This document shows, piece by piece, positions 46,956 through 61,300 of a stretch of DNA of 64,000 nucleotides. A program made the translations under genes and the position numbers. Within the stretch, counting starts at the first letter, position 1; each line of letters starts with the position of its first letter. A model generated the notes under the pieces. The model saw only the letters and a list, made by a program, of their open reading frames with translations. It did not search any database and was not told the DNA's origin. This DNA is from Rutidosis leptorrhynchoides (taxonomy: Eukaryota; Streptophyta; Magnoliopsida; Asterales; Asteraceae): positions 138,749,501 to 138,813,500 of the forward strand of contig NC_092343.1 of assembly GCF_046630445.1 (NCBI RefSeq), in the 5' to 3' direction.

Positions 46956-49900
46956 GTACCTATCCGTTAAAGAAACTTCATCCCGAAATTTGATTGGGAT
47001 GGTCATGGCTGACAATAAGTATGTTTTCATGACGCATACGAGCTGAAAATTAGAGTTTTATTACCATAAAGTAATATGGATAAAACAATTCGATTACTCG
47101 ATGAGTATGAGTGAAGCTATCACAAAAGAGTGAATTGAAGAAATAAAGTTTCGTCTTAACTCTTGACGTAGTCACGTTTGAATTTAGAAAATAAGGTGCA
47201 TCTTAACTTTTGACGTTGTCTTGTTTGAATTACGGAATTCAAGGGATTTCGGAGAAAATCTTCGAAATCTAAAAGATTTGATTCTTCAGGATTTAAGGAA
47301 GTTACGATTTCTATAATTAAAAGCGATTATCTGCCTCGATTACTCTGTCTGATATTTTTATTATAATTTAAACTCTTTCGTTCCATTATTCTCACCATTC
47401 TTATGCTTTCTTTCTTAGTTCATACATCCAAAAGATTGTGAAAATGCTTAATCCCGTTCTAATCCTTGTCCTTATCCTTACTATCGCAACAATCATTCTC
47501 CTTTTCCAACTTTCACCGGAAGAATCTGTTTTCTTCTACTTCATCCTTGGGGTTATAGTGTTTTTAATTCTCCCGTGTCTTTATGTTGCGATAAACATTG
47601 ACATACACAGTTTGTAATTTATGTGTTGTTATCGGACTTTATATTTTCCTTTATATTTTGGAGTCCCATCTTCTGTCTTCTATAATCATTGTCATCCACA
47701 GTTAATGCTTTCTTTTATTTGCTGCGATTTATACTCCCATTTCTATTTCGGAGTTTCATTCTTTTGCTTTCTCTCCACAAGTAATGGTCCCAAATTCGTA
47801 GGTATGGAGTTTCGAATGAACATGACTAATGTTCTAAGAAAGAAATTTTAATAGCATGATCTTGATTGGTTAATTTACCAAAATTCAAGAGAAAAGATAG
47901 AATATTCAAGAAATTATGTTCTTGATATGTTTAGAGATTAGATAGAACGTAAGAGTCGTGTAACATGGCACATGATGGCATTATGGTCTGTGAATTATCA
48001 TGTTTCATTAGAAACTCAGCATGACTTACTGTAATATAATCACGTTGATTAAGTGTCATTATATTATACTAACTCATGCTTCAGTTCCCAACACTACTTC
48101 AATAACATTCAATTTTAAACTCGAAGGTTTCAGAATTTAGAACTAAAACAATTTTCTTTTATGATATAACACATATAGAGCGGAGAGATAATTAATATCG
48201 GACAAGAATATTTATGAAGATATCTTCAGAAATATTGAGGATATTTACAATGAAAGATACGATAATATCTTAGAATTTTAGATTCACAGTGTGATGAAGA
48301 AATTCATTCACAATGATTTAGAGCGATTAAGGAGTAAGGTATTCGCTAAAGATTTCATCAGAAACAGAATCATCGGGATTCTTTAAATACAGGGTTTGGT
48401 AATTGTATTTGTCCTTGGTCTCCTTCAGGGTTTGCTTAAATCATTTTTCAGTATCAAAATCTTTGAGCTTTTTCAATATTCCGAGTATTGATTCGCAGAC
48501 TGGGTGATTTTCAGAATTTCAGAATTGAAGATCAAAATTTCCAGGAGTTACACATTATATGTATATATAACTGTTGAAGTGAAAACGCTTGCGAGATTCG
48601 AGATTGATGATTGATGATTCCCGATTATTGGTATGGCAATTATTGTTACAAGATGTAGATGGATATATGATAGGGTTTCGATAAATATAATGATTTTTTC
48701 GGAAATTCAAAGATCAATGAAGTTGTTGGTAAGTTTACTGCTAATGTGGTGAGATATAAACGGTTCTTCGGTAACGATGCCGAAAAGACAACATATATAT
48801 CAAGGTTATAATAAGATTGTTTCGAACAAATAGTCGAAGTTAACTTGTTGGAGCTGTGACAAAATTGGCTAATTTGAAAAAGGATTGCAATATTATTTTT
48901 GGTAATAACAATGCCAACGGAGCTAGCACAAATAAATGTTAAATGATTACTTAGGTTCTGAGTGCTTTTCAAGTGCATAACTGTATGCATCAATCTTTTC
49001 TTCCGTAGATGAAATGCGGTTGGTTCATCCTCTCGATTGAGGTGTTTTCAAGAATCATGAAAGGTTTGAACGCAGATTGTAATCGTTAAGATTCAAATTA
49101 GGTTTAAGATGAAATCAAGTGGCAAACTTGAAGAATTGTTTACTTTTGATATGTTATAATCAATATTTTAATTCATTTTAATTGTCAAATGTTGATAGTC
49201 CACAGCTAGTAGTCCACAGCTAGCAGTTCAATAATTCATATATAGTTTAAAATATAATATTCGAATTAATTAATACGTATTCGTGACCCATTGTATACAT
49301 GTCTCAGACTCAATCACAACTCAAAGTATATATATTATTTAAGAATCAACCTCGACCCTTTATATGCGAACTCGAACATTACAGCGTATAGAGTGACTTA
49401 CGGTTATTCCAAATAATATATATAGATGCGTCGATATGATATGTCAAAATTTTGTATACGTGTCCCGATATTTAAAGTGCGTAAAGTAAATAACAGAAAT
49501 TAAATGATGATAATTAAAATTGCGAGAATTTAAATTGCGATAAATAAATTACGATAATTAAATTGCGATAAATAAATGTAATAAGGAATTAACAATTAGC
49601 TAGGAACAGTTAGCTAGGATTTTGTTAGCGTGGTTTCTTAATAAAATTTCTCATAGTTAATTTGTTTGTTTCTAACAATTTTTATTTTTGTCAAATGTTT
49701 TCTTCATTATGCCATTTGTTGGATTCTGATACGTCAAAATCCAAATATGAAATTGAATAAAAATAGTTATTCTACGGTGAACGGATACGTATATCTGTGG
49801 ATGTAAGTATGATAGTAAATGACCGTTGAATCAAATTCGAAAAATGTACAGTGTAACTTATTAATGTGAAATCTAAATATTCTCCAAGTATTACCTACCC

Positions 49901-49989
49901 GTTAAAATATTTTCATCATTAACAGTTTGTACAAAAGAATTTTTAATTACAATATTTATGAAAATATATATACATATATATTTTCTTCA
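46956..49989 (-). other. Internal noncoding region of the 12.9-kb element
   Basis: Next to the 3' LTR the minus strand reads CAAATTTCGGGATGAAGTTT, the same pre-LTR segment type as at 41,810. No pol domain could be read on either strand. It contains one small plus-strand ORF (47,444-47,617) described separately. The stretch 49,180-49,560 is AT-rich with repeated GCGATAAATAAATTACG-like units. Confidence 0.7.
47444..47617 (+). CDS. Small ORF, predicted two-helix membrane peptide (57 aa), antisense to its element
   Basis: The ATG at 47,444 opens 57 codons to a TAA at 47,615-47,617. The peptide begins MLNPVLILVLILTIATIILL, a hydrophobic run of about 20 residues, followed by a short polar turn (FQLSPEES) and a second hydrophobic run (FYFILGVIVFLILPCLYV) before a polar tail. 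That is a helix-loop-helix membrane layout. It lies on the strand opposite to the host retroelement. No homologue is recognised. It could be chance, since C/T-rich DNA favours hydrophobic codons, so confidence that it is a real gene is low. Confidence 0.3.
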   Translation: MLNPVLILVLILTIATIILLFQLSPEESVFFYFILGVIVFLILPCLYVAINIDIHSL

Positions 49990-50652
49990 GATGTAATATA
50001 GATTTAATGAGTTAATATGATATTAATCTCATTTGATTTTTAGGAAGGAACTTAGAATAAATAATCTCTAAAACATTAGAAATTACATAATCGTCATGCA
50101 GAACGAAGATAATTGATGTAGAACGATACGTAGAACGATGATTACGCTCGAGGTACAGATTGTGATGTTGAGGCGTGTGTTGTTGTGGTTTGTGTTGTTG
50201 CTGGTGGTACTGTTGATGCCGTTGATGTTGTTGAAGCTGGTACGTTTTGCACATATTTTCCAAGGCTACAACTCGGGCGCGATACTCGTTGACTTTATTA
50301 CTCCAGGATGATTGTCGGTAGGAACGAGCGAATGAATAAGGTTTAGAATCTGACTTGTGATATAGTCGTGGCGAGATACTCCAGAAATGAGAGAGGAAAT
50401 GGTATTACGAATGGGTTCGCCGGTAAGTGCTTCAGGTTCTTCGCCAAGAGGTGATTTCAGTTGATGGAAATGATCACCTTCTTCTTGTCTCCATTGATTA
50501 AGTCAACTACGAACCCATCCCTAATTCATTCAGAATTGATGATGGCTAAATGGTTGATCCATTCCGGTCTCACTGCTTTCGGAGTTTGAGTGGAAATTCA
50601 TATCGGAATAGCTGTTGAAATCCGAGGGATTTGAACTAGTTGCGAGTTCCAT
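49990..50652 (-). pseudogene. Gag-like remnant of the long-LTR element
   Basis: The ATG at 50,652 on the minus strand starts MELATSSNPSDFNS and runs about 40 codons to a stop near 50,530. After a shift the reading continues to ISSLISGVSRHDYI and then ALENMCKTYQLQQ, followed by a Gln/His-rich tail (50,263-50,012). A helix followed by a Gln-rich tail just after the PBS and leader is where gag sits. I see no zinc knuckle. The residual frame is broken and gag identity rests mainly on position. Confidence 0.5.
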
Positions 50653-51063
50653 CTCGTATGATAGAGTAAAGGATTTTTTGATATGAAATGATTTTTGAAT
50701 ATTGGATGATATTCTAACTATATAGAATATCTATATATATAGTACTAAAGATTTCGTAGACTACGGAGGAATTTACAGCATATATCAGGCAAGTCTATAG
50801 TAACAGATGCGCTAAGATATGAATCATCGGATACGCTAAGATATGAATTTTGTCTATATACTATTCATGTAGTCAATGCAGTAAAACGTGTCTAGACTAA
50901 GAATGATAAGCAGGTAATTTCCTAAGGATGATAAGCAGGTAATTTTCGACACGAAATGATAAGCAAAACTTTTGACATGCAGACACGGTCGAAGTTCAGA
51001 CCCACTAATGTATCTAAACAACTATCAGTTAGACACACTAATGTAAGACCTGGTTCGCTAAGA

Positions 51064-51080
51064 CCACCACTCTGATACCA
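51064..51080 (-). promoter_or_regulatory. Primer binding site of the 12.9-kb element
   Basis: The minus strand reads TGGTATCAGAGTGGTGG directly after the LTR terminus, an initiator tRNA-Met type site. Confidence 0.92.
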
Positions 51081-51082
51081 AC

Positions 51083-52627
51083 TGAAAGGACCTGTCCTAA
51101 TCCATCTGGACAAATACATTACATTTGGTTACATCGCGAGGTTCTTGACCTCTATATGATACATTTTACAAACATTGCATTCGTTTTTAAAAAGAAAAAC
51201 TTTCATTACATCGAAAGTTGATGGCATGCATACCATTTCATAATATATCCAACTATAATTGACTTAATAATAATCTTGATGAACTCAACGACTCGAATGC
51301 AACATCTTTTGAAATATGTCATGAATGACTCCAAGTAATATCTCTAAAATGAGCAAATGCACAGCGGAAGATTTCTTTCATACCTGAGAATAAACATGCT
51401 TTAAAGTGTCAACCAAAAGGTTGGTGAGTTCATAGGTTTATCGTAAACAATAAAATTCATCATTTTAATAGACCACAAGATTTAAATACAGTACACCTAT
51501 CTCGTGTACGAAACCATATTTCATAAAGGCTTAGCAGAGTAGTTTCGTATCCTTTTCTCCCCCGTAGGTTGCCTCGCGATTTTTTTAATAATTGTGCACA
51601 TATCTCGTGCACAAAAACTAATACACATAACCTGTGTATAAAAGTCATTCATACGAACTACAAACACCTGGTAATCGACCTTAACAAAATGCATCTAGAA
51701 TATCCCCCGCATACCGGCATTCCGCACGGTCATGCAAAAAGCACACAATCAGGCCACTCTTTTAAATATGATGGTTGTGTACACCACACAAATAGATCAT
51801 ATCTTTTAAAGCTGGCGGTTGTATACCTATTTCGAAGTACTAAAGCAGTTCAAATTCTCTGACTGGGGCTCGTTAGTGCCCATAGATCTATCTTTAGGAT
51901 TCGCGTCAATTAGGAGCTCGGTTTCCTAATTCTTTGATTACCAGACTATAAAGGGGTGATATCCGGTGTACTCATAACTCATTCGTAGAATGTTTTTAAG
52001 TACTTGTGTCTATCTCTTCAAACATTTATAAAAGAAGCGCATGTATTCTCAGTCCCAAAAATATATATTGCAAAAGCATTTAAAAAGAGAGTAATGAAAC
52101 TCACGCATATAAATATTGTAAAACAGTTAATAAAGCATTTGCATGTATTCTCAGCCCAAAAATGTAAAGGGTAAAAAGGTCAAATGAAACTCACCATACA
52201 GTATTTTGTAGTAAAAATACATATGACGATATTGAACAATGCAGGGTTGGCCTCGGATTCACGAACCTATATCAAGTATATATATATATTAACACCTAAT
52301 ATTAATTAACTAAGTTTATAATGTATTAGAATTAAATTTTTTTTACATGTATAATCATATTACTATCTATTTGGTATAAGATATTTATATATTATGTATT
52401 ACTTAATAGAAATAATATTTTGTCAAAAAAAATACAAAACTATGTAATATTAGTATAGGTATGAAATAAATATATTTTAGATAAATAATATTTGTTGTAC
52501 TATATATAAGAATATTAATAGTGATATTAATAATAATAATAATGATAGCGTTAACGAAAATAAGATGATAATTTTAGTAAGTATGATAATTTTACTAATA
52601 ATGATATTTTTAACAATAAGGATACTT

Positions 52628-52703
<76 letters not shown>

Positions 52704-52710
52704 TAATAAC

Positions 52711-52788
<78 letters not shown>

Positions 52789-55134
52789 TAAGAGTAATAA
52801 TACTACCTCTCATGAAAAAGCTTCCAAAAAGAAAAATAACTGCCTTAGACCGGGTTCGAACTCGAAACCTCTCGCTAAACCAATACATCCCTTAACCCAT
52901 CCATCTATCTTTGATTTTTTGTTTTATTTCGTACCTTACACTATTTAACCCACAATTTCCTGCTACCATTTTCTTCTTCAAAATAAAAAAAATGTCTCAA
53001 CCAAGGATTGAACACGCGACCTCTAGCTCCCTTACATGCACCCTAAACCATCTGATGCATCTTGTTTTCTGTAATAATTCGCATCCTAATTCTATTTACT
53101 CTTATTTCTGCTTCCATCTTCTTCTTCAATATCATTTATCCATCTATCCTAATATATCGAGTATCATCTCCTCACTGTATCATCTATGCATCATCGTTCA
53201 TCTCATCATAATCATCACATCATCCCCTCGTCCTCAATATCGTCTATTCATCATTCTTACCGAGAACATCATCATCATTTATTCATCATCATATCATTTA
53301 TCTTATCATCTTTATTGTCTAACAATTATCATCATTCTTTCATTTCTCAATTATAGATCAAAATCACCATCTTTATATAATCATCTATCCACGTTCTTTA
53401 TTATTATGCGAATTATCATCATCAATTAATATCTTTATCTTTATTAAAACATCATCATAATCATCATCATCTCACATATCAAACCCGTTATCACTCTAAT
53501 TTCTAATCAATACCATCATCCTTTATTTCCTACATTAATCATCATCATTAACCTTTCTCCCTTCGTTCTCGGTTTCCTAAAAACATAACATTACTGCAGT
53601 TACAGTCGGTAAAAGGAGAAACCACACAAGTGGTGTTTCGGCCCAACATCATGCTATATAAACCTCCCAACTAAACTCCTTCGGCCCAACTCCTTAAACT
53701 GAGTTTTCGGCCATGCATATGTTAGAATTTTAATAGAAGACAATAATCTGCCATTTTAATTTTAATAAGCATATTACACCTTTAACAAAATCAAGTGACC
53801 ATGTTTATGATGTTTGTCGACTACATAGAAACACTTTTACCCATCTAGTCGTAAAGGTCTAATAACTAATTGAACTTCTCGGCCCACAACAACCTTTAGT
53901 CCAATTAGCTGGTCCGCAATTTGTGGTGGTACTCGACTAAAAGGAAAAAATAGCTCAAAGTCTTCAAGTGGGGTTAATGGTTATAGTGGTTGTCGACTAC
54001 TAATAAAAAAATAGAAAGGAAACGTGCTCTCCACAGCATCATTAACATCATCCTCACAATTTACTTTAATTATATTAACTTTACAGCAAATGGAATGATT
54101 TTAAAAGTTGTAATAGTAGTAGTTACAATAATGGGGTTTGTTTGGGTTACAGCAGGAACAAGAGAAAAAAAGAGAAGAGGAAGAGAGATGTGGAACTTAC
54201 GGTGGTGGTGATGAGGTTTCAATGAATTATAGTGGCTGTGAAGTTGACGGATGAAGACCGCAATAGCAGTAGCAATTATACTCAAGGTGTTTTTGTTGAT
54301 AATAGTTTATGCCGATCTGCAATTAGAAACAAAAAGGGTTCGGTTGAATTGAGTTTCGAATGGCAGTAGCAGGTGATGATAATTTTTGGGTTAGTCTTCA
54401 ATGGTGGTGATGAAGCTTCAAACTAGGATCATAATGAGATGTAAAGGTGGTTCATGATCAAATTTTAGAGAGAGAGGATGGTTTTTGGTTCCTTCATATT
54501 TTCTGGTTAACTCCACGAAATGCAGCCAAAATTTATAGAGTGTAAGTAATAGATTGATGCTGTAACAAGAGTTGATTGAAATTGTAATGTAATGATCTGT
54601 GATATCGACATGTAACAATAGACAGGATTCTAAACCAGGAGGAAGAAGATAAAAAAAATATATAAAGCAGATAGTGATTGGAATATATTTGTATATTTAG
54701 ATGATATAGATGTCTAACAGATTTTGGATTATTCCATTGTTTGATTTGTGATTCGTACGAATTTAGAGACAGAAGGAATCGAGTAAAAAGAAAGAAAAAT
54801 GGATTAGATGGGGACGTGAAACAGATTCATATAATTGAATCTGATTTTTAATATTTATATATATACAATTAATATTAATATTTAATAAATATAAATATAT
54901 TAATAATAATAATCTTATTAATAATAATAAATAATAATAATACTGGTAATATTAATTAATAATAACATAATAATTCTGTTAATAATAATTATAATAATGA
55001 TAATGATAATATATAATAATAATAATAATGATAATATTTAATAATAATACTAGTATTATCAATTTACATCTTTAGATCTATATATTATATATTATAATAA
55101 TTTTAATGATACAAATAATAATATTAATATTAAT

Positions 55135-55191
<57 letters not shown>

Positions 55192-55399
55192 ATTGATATA
55201 ACATATTATGCTTATCAAATCTCATATATTCCTATATATATTTATTTACAAATAGTTGTTCATGAATCGTCGAAAATAGTCAAAGGTTTACTGAAGCAGT
55301 TCAAAAATTTTAAGACTCAACATTACAGACTTCGCTTATCGTGTCGGAAACATAAAAAGATAAAGTTTAAATTTGGTCAGAAATTTCCGGGACGTCACA
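51083..55399 (-). repeat. 5' LTR of the 12.9-kb element
   Basis: It is 4.3 kb and collinear with 42,533-46,955 at high identity. Visible differences are a short TA run here, an 18-bp gap near 53,680 relative to 45,225, and a longer (AAT)n near 55,137-55,190. Confidence 0.93.
52629..52790. repeat. (AAT)n microsatellite
   Basis: It matches the array at 44,159-44,323 in the partner LTR. Confidence 0.95.
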
Positions 55400-58371
55400 G
55401 TGTTTAAGGCCCTAAACCTAATCCTTACAAGCCCTAACTTAGAGAAATACGTTCATTCCTTCTCCATACCCTGAAGTCACAAAATTTTGCAGCCTTCCTT
55501 GCCTCTCCCATCGTCAATCATCAATCATCATCATGCACATAATCCTCATCAATTTTGATCTTTAGCTCTTGCATTCTACACGAAAGTGATTCCCCGTGTC
55601 GTTCTCTATCTAGTTGTATTAATTGATTGCTTGTTTGAGGTATAATTTCATCAACCCTAATTCAGTTAGATCTGATTTTGATCAATTACATAGTGTAATC
55701 ATATCTAGTGCTCAATTGATGATGTTTTGTGTTGTCATTTATCGTTTAATTGTTCGATTGGTGATGATTGCATGAAAAAAGAATTGGTATATTGAGGATC
55801 TGATAAAATTTACCTCTGATATGATCTTGTAATGTGTTTAGATGAATTGCTTTCGAAAAACTATTAAGTATGGGCTTTGATTTCACTTGATTTCGTTACC
55901 GTATGCTTAAGATATGCTAAACCGAAGTTTTGATTAAGTTTTGGTTGTAATCCGAATTTTCTGAGTTATGTGATTATTGAATTGGCTGATGAAAGGTATA
56001 CTAATGTAATCCTTGTGAAAAATCATGCATGTTAGGCTTAAGATTCGCGTTAAAAGCTTTTGTAATGCTCCCGGTATGTTAAAATGAAGATTCATGTCTT
56101 TAATTGTGCTGAAACTGTTTTCAATGTTAGAAATAACGACCTAGAGTGAACTAGAAATTGATTGAGGTTTTGGTCTTCTGGATTATGTTAATTAATATAT
56201 TCCTTGACATATTTCATTTGCATGATAATGTCTGATAACATGTTTTGCTATGAGTTATATGCTTGACAAGATGACATGTCCGTTTGTTAACTAAAACTGA
56301 AAGGTCAGTAAAGATAGGGGTGTTCGTTCGGTCGATTTATGGTTTATGTGATTTATTCGGTTTGGTTTATTTGGTTTTCTAGAATATTTTTGTGAACCAA
56401 TAATCGAACCATATTTGACAAAACCGAACCAATCCAACCAAATAAGAAATCGGTTTACATGGATTGGTTTTGGTTAAACCAAATTAAAACTTTTGGATAA
56501 AAAGTGTGTATTATTTTTTTTTTTCAAAAGCAAACATATTTTATTGATTAAACTATAAGTATACAATTAAAATATTTCCCGCTAAGCATGCAATATGAGA
56601 ATCAACACATTAATATACAACCCATATATACAATCAATACTATATCAATGAACTGAGTAGCACAAAAATAAAACGAAACGAGCGGCAGTTAAGTTTTCAG
56701 GTATAAAAAATTCATAATACAGAGTAATTGATAAACAAATTCAATTGTTAAAGTGGAACTAAAGCAATAATAACATTAAACTCAAACAAGAACAAATAAA
56801 AGATAACCATACTTAAAATCCAAAATAAAATAAAACAAATATTTAATATATATACCATAAATAAAAGTATATTTCGATTTTTCGGTTTGAAACCAAATAT
56901 TAATTTAACAAACCAAATCCAAACCAAAAACCATAAATATTTTTGGGTAAAACCAATAAACCAAACCAAAACCAAATAAGCCAACCCACTTTAACCAAAT
57001 CAATTTGATTTGGTCGATTTCGTGGTCGAAACCGTTTAATGCACACCCCTAAGTAAAGATAGGCAAGTCTGTACAAATTGGCTAAAGGAATGTCTTTGAT
57101 TATTTTATCACTAAAACTTTGGGATGTCTAGGGTATTCTCCAATTTTCCTTTCATCAAAATCTATTTTCTATATTGTTTGAGAAATGTTCTAAAACTGAT
57201 GCGCATGCTGAAACTGATTTGGTAAACCATGATTAGACCTCTTCTGAAACCTGACTTGTAGACATCGTATGAGGCCCTAGCTAGGCTCGTTAGAACCGTT
57301 TATGAGTTGACTTATGATCTGGAGTTTGCCTTATTTCCATGACTTATGTGTTATGAATTATGGGCATTGTTTGCTAGACACGTGTGAACTTGATGCTATG
57401 CGATAAACTGCAATCGTGCAATTTGCTGAACTATGAGTTGTAACCTGATACATGACCTAGGTTTGACATGTTGACCATGTTTTCATGACCTACTGAGATG
57501 TTTTACTTTAGTTGACCACTTTGACCAAGTTGACTTTTGGTTTGACTTTGATTGACTTGCTTAGATTAGTTGACTTTTACTTGTTCATTGAGTCAGTCTA
57601 AGCACTAGGATTATCCGTACACTATGGGTTGACATAGTGTGACCTATATGTATACTTAATATGACCTATTTGACTAGGTTGCGTTGTTCGGTCGTGAATG
57701 TTCGACTACTGTACGGGTTTACTAAGAGATTTCAGTGCTTTTGCTAAGGTGAGTCTACAGTCCCATTTTCATTAATATTTTTGGGAAGAGATAACATACT
57801 ATTTCAAACTGTTTTTACGAATTACGCACGAGTACTTAAACGAATGTACATAAGATGCTTTTACGAATTACCTTACGCATTAGGCGGAGTACTTGCGATT
57901 ATACATATGAGTTCAGACTAAACATCCCCTAGCTTGAATATATCAATTACTTTATGTAAGCTCGACTTATAGGGATGGATCCATTAGGTTTGAAAAACCT
58001 CGTCCCAACGTACAGGATGTCTATACTGTTGTAACACATACATTTAGTCAGTGTATGCTAGTATGGGGTGAAAGGAAGACATGTATCGAATGAGCTATCC
58101 GTAGGTTAAAGCTTTATATTCAAGTACTCATAACAGATGTATAACAAAGTTACGATGCTTTCTAAGAAATCTCGTGGCCTAACTTACGAAGAATGTTTTA
58201 TTGGCCTTACTTACAATAAATGTTTTTACTGGCCAAACTTACAATAGATATTGACAAAGGATAATTACACTGAGTACTGTTTTTCATACTTTGCTTTACG
58301 TTACTTAAACCTTGGTGGTTTTATACTGATAAATGTTTACTGATTTCTGACTACTGATTTTTGGATACTGA
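55400..58371 (+). repeat. Continuation of the interrupted chromovirus 3' LTR
   Basis: Sequence resumes after the GTGTT duplication. It carries LTR-like content: a 5' leader-like pyrimidine-rich stretch (55,440-55,640), TTGAC-rich DNA (57,460-57,600), and a GTGAGTCTACAGTCCC segment (57,750-57,770) seen in similar form in the related LTRs. It is broken by a hAT element at 56,315 and cut again at 58,372, so the LTR end is not visible. No gene is seen. Confidence 0.65.
56315..57051. mobile_element. Non-autonomous hAT element, 737 bp
   Basis: The ends are TAGGGGTGTTC and the inverted GCACACCCCTA, with a perfect 8-bp target duplication AGTAAAGA (56,307-56,314 and 57,052-57,059). Inside are AACCAAACC/GGTTTGGTT-rich flanks and AT-rich DNA. 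The ORF at 56,748-56,984 is hydrophobic low complexity and not credible. There is no transposase. Confidence 0.93.
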
Positions 58372-61300
58372 TGAAATGTCCCGTTCTTATTGATTAAAAA
58401 CGTTCCATATTAATTGATTTCGTTGCGAGGGTTTGACCTCTATATGAGACGTTTTTCAAAGACTGCATTCATTTTTAAAACAAACCATAACCTTTATTTC
58501 ATAGATAAAGGTTTTAAAAAGCTTTACGTAGATTATCAAATAATGATAATCTAAAATATCCTGTTTACACACGACCATTACATAATGGTTTACAATACAA
58601 ATATGTTACAACAAAATTAGTTTCTTGAATGCAGTTTTTACACAATATCATACAAGCATGGACTCCAAATCTCGTCCTTATTTAAGTATGCGACAGCGGA
58701 AGCTCTTAATAATCACCTGAGAATAAACATGCTTAAAACGTCAACAAAAATGTTGGTGAGTTATAGGTTTAACCTATATATATCAAATCATAATAATAGA
58801 CCACAAGATTTCATATTTCAATACACATCCCATACATAGAGATAAAAATCATTCATATGGTGAACACCTGGTAACCGACATTAACAAGATGCATATATAA
58901 GAATATCCCCATCATTCTGGGACACCCTTCGGATATGATATAAATTTCGAAGTACTAAAGCATCCGGTACTTTGGATGGGGTTTGTTAAGCCCAATAGAT
59001 CTATCTTTAGGATTCGCGTCAATTAGGGTGTCTGTTCCCTAATTCTTAGATTACCAGACTTAATAAAAAGGGGCATATTCGATTTCGATAATTCAACCAT
59101 AGAATGTAGTTTCACGTACTTGTGTCTATTTTGTAAATCATTTATAAAACCTGCATGTATTCTCATCCCAAAAATATTAGATTTTAAAAGTGGGACTATA
59201 ACTCACTTTCACAGATTTTTACTTCGTCGGGAAGTAAGACTTGGCCACTGGTTGATTCACGAACCTATAACAATATATACATATATATCAAAGTATGTTC
59301 AAAATATATTTACAACACTTTTAATATATTTTGATGTTTTAAGTTTATTAAGTCAGCTGTCCTCGTTAGTAACCTACAACTAGTTGTCCACAGTTAGATG
59401 TACAGAAATAAATCGATAAATATTATCTTGAATCAATCCACGACCCAGTGTATACGTATCTCAGTATTGATCACAACTCAAACTATATATATTTTGGAAT
59501 CAACCTCAACCCTGTATAGCTAACTCCAACATTCACATATAGAGTGTCTATGGTTGTTCCGAAATATATATAGATGTGTCGACATGATAGGTCGAAACAT
59601 TGTATACGTGTCTATGGTATCTCAAGATTACATAATATACAATACAAGTTGATTAAGTTATGGTTGGAATAGATTTGTTACCAATTTTCACGTAGCTAAA
59701 ATGAGAAAAATTATCCAATCTTGTTTTACCCATAACTTCTTCATTTTAAATCCGTTTTGAGTGAATCAAATTGCTATGGTTTCATATTGAACTCTATTTT
59801 ATGAATCTAAACAGAAAAAGTATAGGTTTATAGTCGGAAAAATAAGTTACAAGTCGTTTTTGTTAAGGTAGTCATTTCAGTCGAAAGAACGACGTCTAGA
59901 TGACCATTTTAGAAAACATACTTCCACTTTGAGTTTAACCATAATTTTTGGATATAGTTTCATGTTCATAATAAAAATCATTTTCTCAGAATAACAACTT
60001 TTAAATTAAAGTTTATCATAGTTTTTAATTAACTAACCCAAAACAGCCCGCGGTGTTACTACGACGGCGTAAATCCGGGTTTACGGTGTTTTTCGTGTTT
60101 CCAGGTTTTAAATCATTAAGTTAGCATATCATATAGATATAGAACATGTGTTTAGTTGATTTTAAAATTCAAGTTAGAAGGATTAACTTTTGTTTGCGAA
60201 CAAGTTTAGAATTAACTAAACTATGTTCTAGTGATTACAAGTTTAAACCTTCGAATAAGATAGCTTTATATGTATGAATCGAATGATGTTATAAACATCA
60301 TTACTACCTTAAGTTCCTTGGATAAACCTACTGGAAAAGAGAAAAATGGATCTAGCTTCAACGGATCCTTGGATGGCTCGAAGTTCTTGAAGCAGAATCA
60401 TGACACGAAAACAAGTTCAAGTAAGATCATCACTTGAAATAAGATTGTTATAGTTATAGAAATTGAACCAAAGCTTGAATATGATTATTACCTTGTATTA
60501 GAATGATAACCTACTGTAAGAAACAAAGATTTCTTGAGGTTGGATGATCACCTTACAAGATTGGAAGTGAGCTAGCAAACTTGAAAGTATTCTTGATTTT
60601 ATGAAACTAGAACTTTTGGAATTTATGAAGAACACTTAGAACTTGAAGATAGAACTTGAGAGAGATCAATTAGATGAAGAAAATTGAAGAATGAAAGTGT
60701 TTGTAGGTGTTTTTGGTCGTTGGTGTATGGATTAGATATAAAGGATATGTAATTTTGTTTCCATGTAAATAAGTCATGAATGATTACTCATATTTTTGTA
60801 ATTTTATGAGATATTTCATGCTAGTTGCCAAATGATGGTTCCCACATGTGTTAGGTGACTCACATGGGCTGCTATGATCTGATCATTGGAGTGTATATAC
60901 CAATAGTACATACATCTAAAAGCTGTGTATTGTACGAGTACGAATACGGGTGCATACGAGTAGAATTGTTGATGAAACTGAACGAGGATGTAATTGTAAG
61001 CATTTTTGTTAAGTAGAAGTATTTTGATAAGTGTCTTGAAGTCTTTCAAAAGTGTATGAATACATATTAAAACACTACATGTATATACATTTTAACTGAG
61101 TCGTTAAGTCATCGTTAGTCGTTACATGTAAATGTTGTTTTGAAACCTTTAGGTTAACGATCTTGTCGAATGTTGTTAACCCATTGTTTATTATAACAAA
61201 TGAGATGTTAAATTGTTATATTATCATGATATTATGATATATAATATATCTTAGTATGATGTATATACAGTTAAATGTCGTTACAACGATAATCGTTACA

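Larger units (their letters stand above)
42533..55399 (-). mobile_element. Non-autonomous long-LTR Ty3/gypsy element, 12.9 kb
   Basis: This is a complete insertion with a perfect target duplication GTGTT (42,528-42,532 and 55,400-55,404). Two LTRs of 4.4 and 4.3 kb (42,533-46,955 and 51,083-55,399) enclose only 4.1 kb. On the minus strand the LTRs begin TGTGA and end CCTTTCA, and a PBS follows the 5' LTR at 51,064-51,080. The internal region has a gag-like remnant but no protease, RT or integrase, which fits a large retrotransposon derivative (LARD-like). LTR sequence relates it to the solo LTR at 19,374-23,306. Confidence 0.92.
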
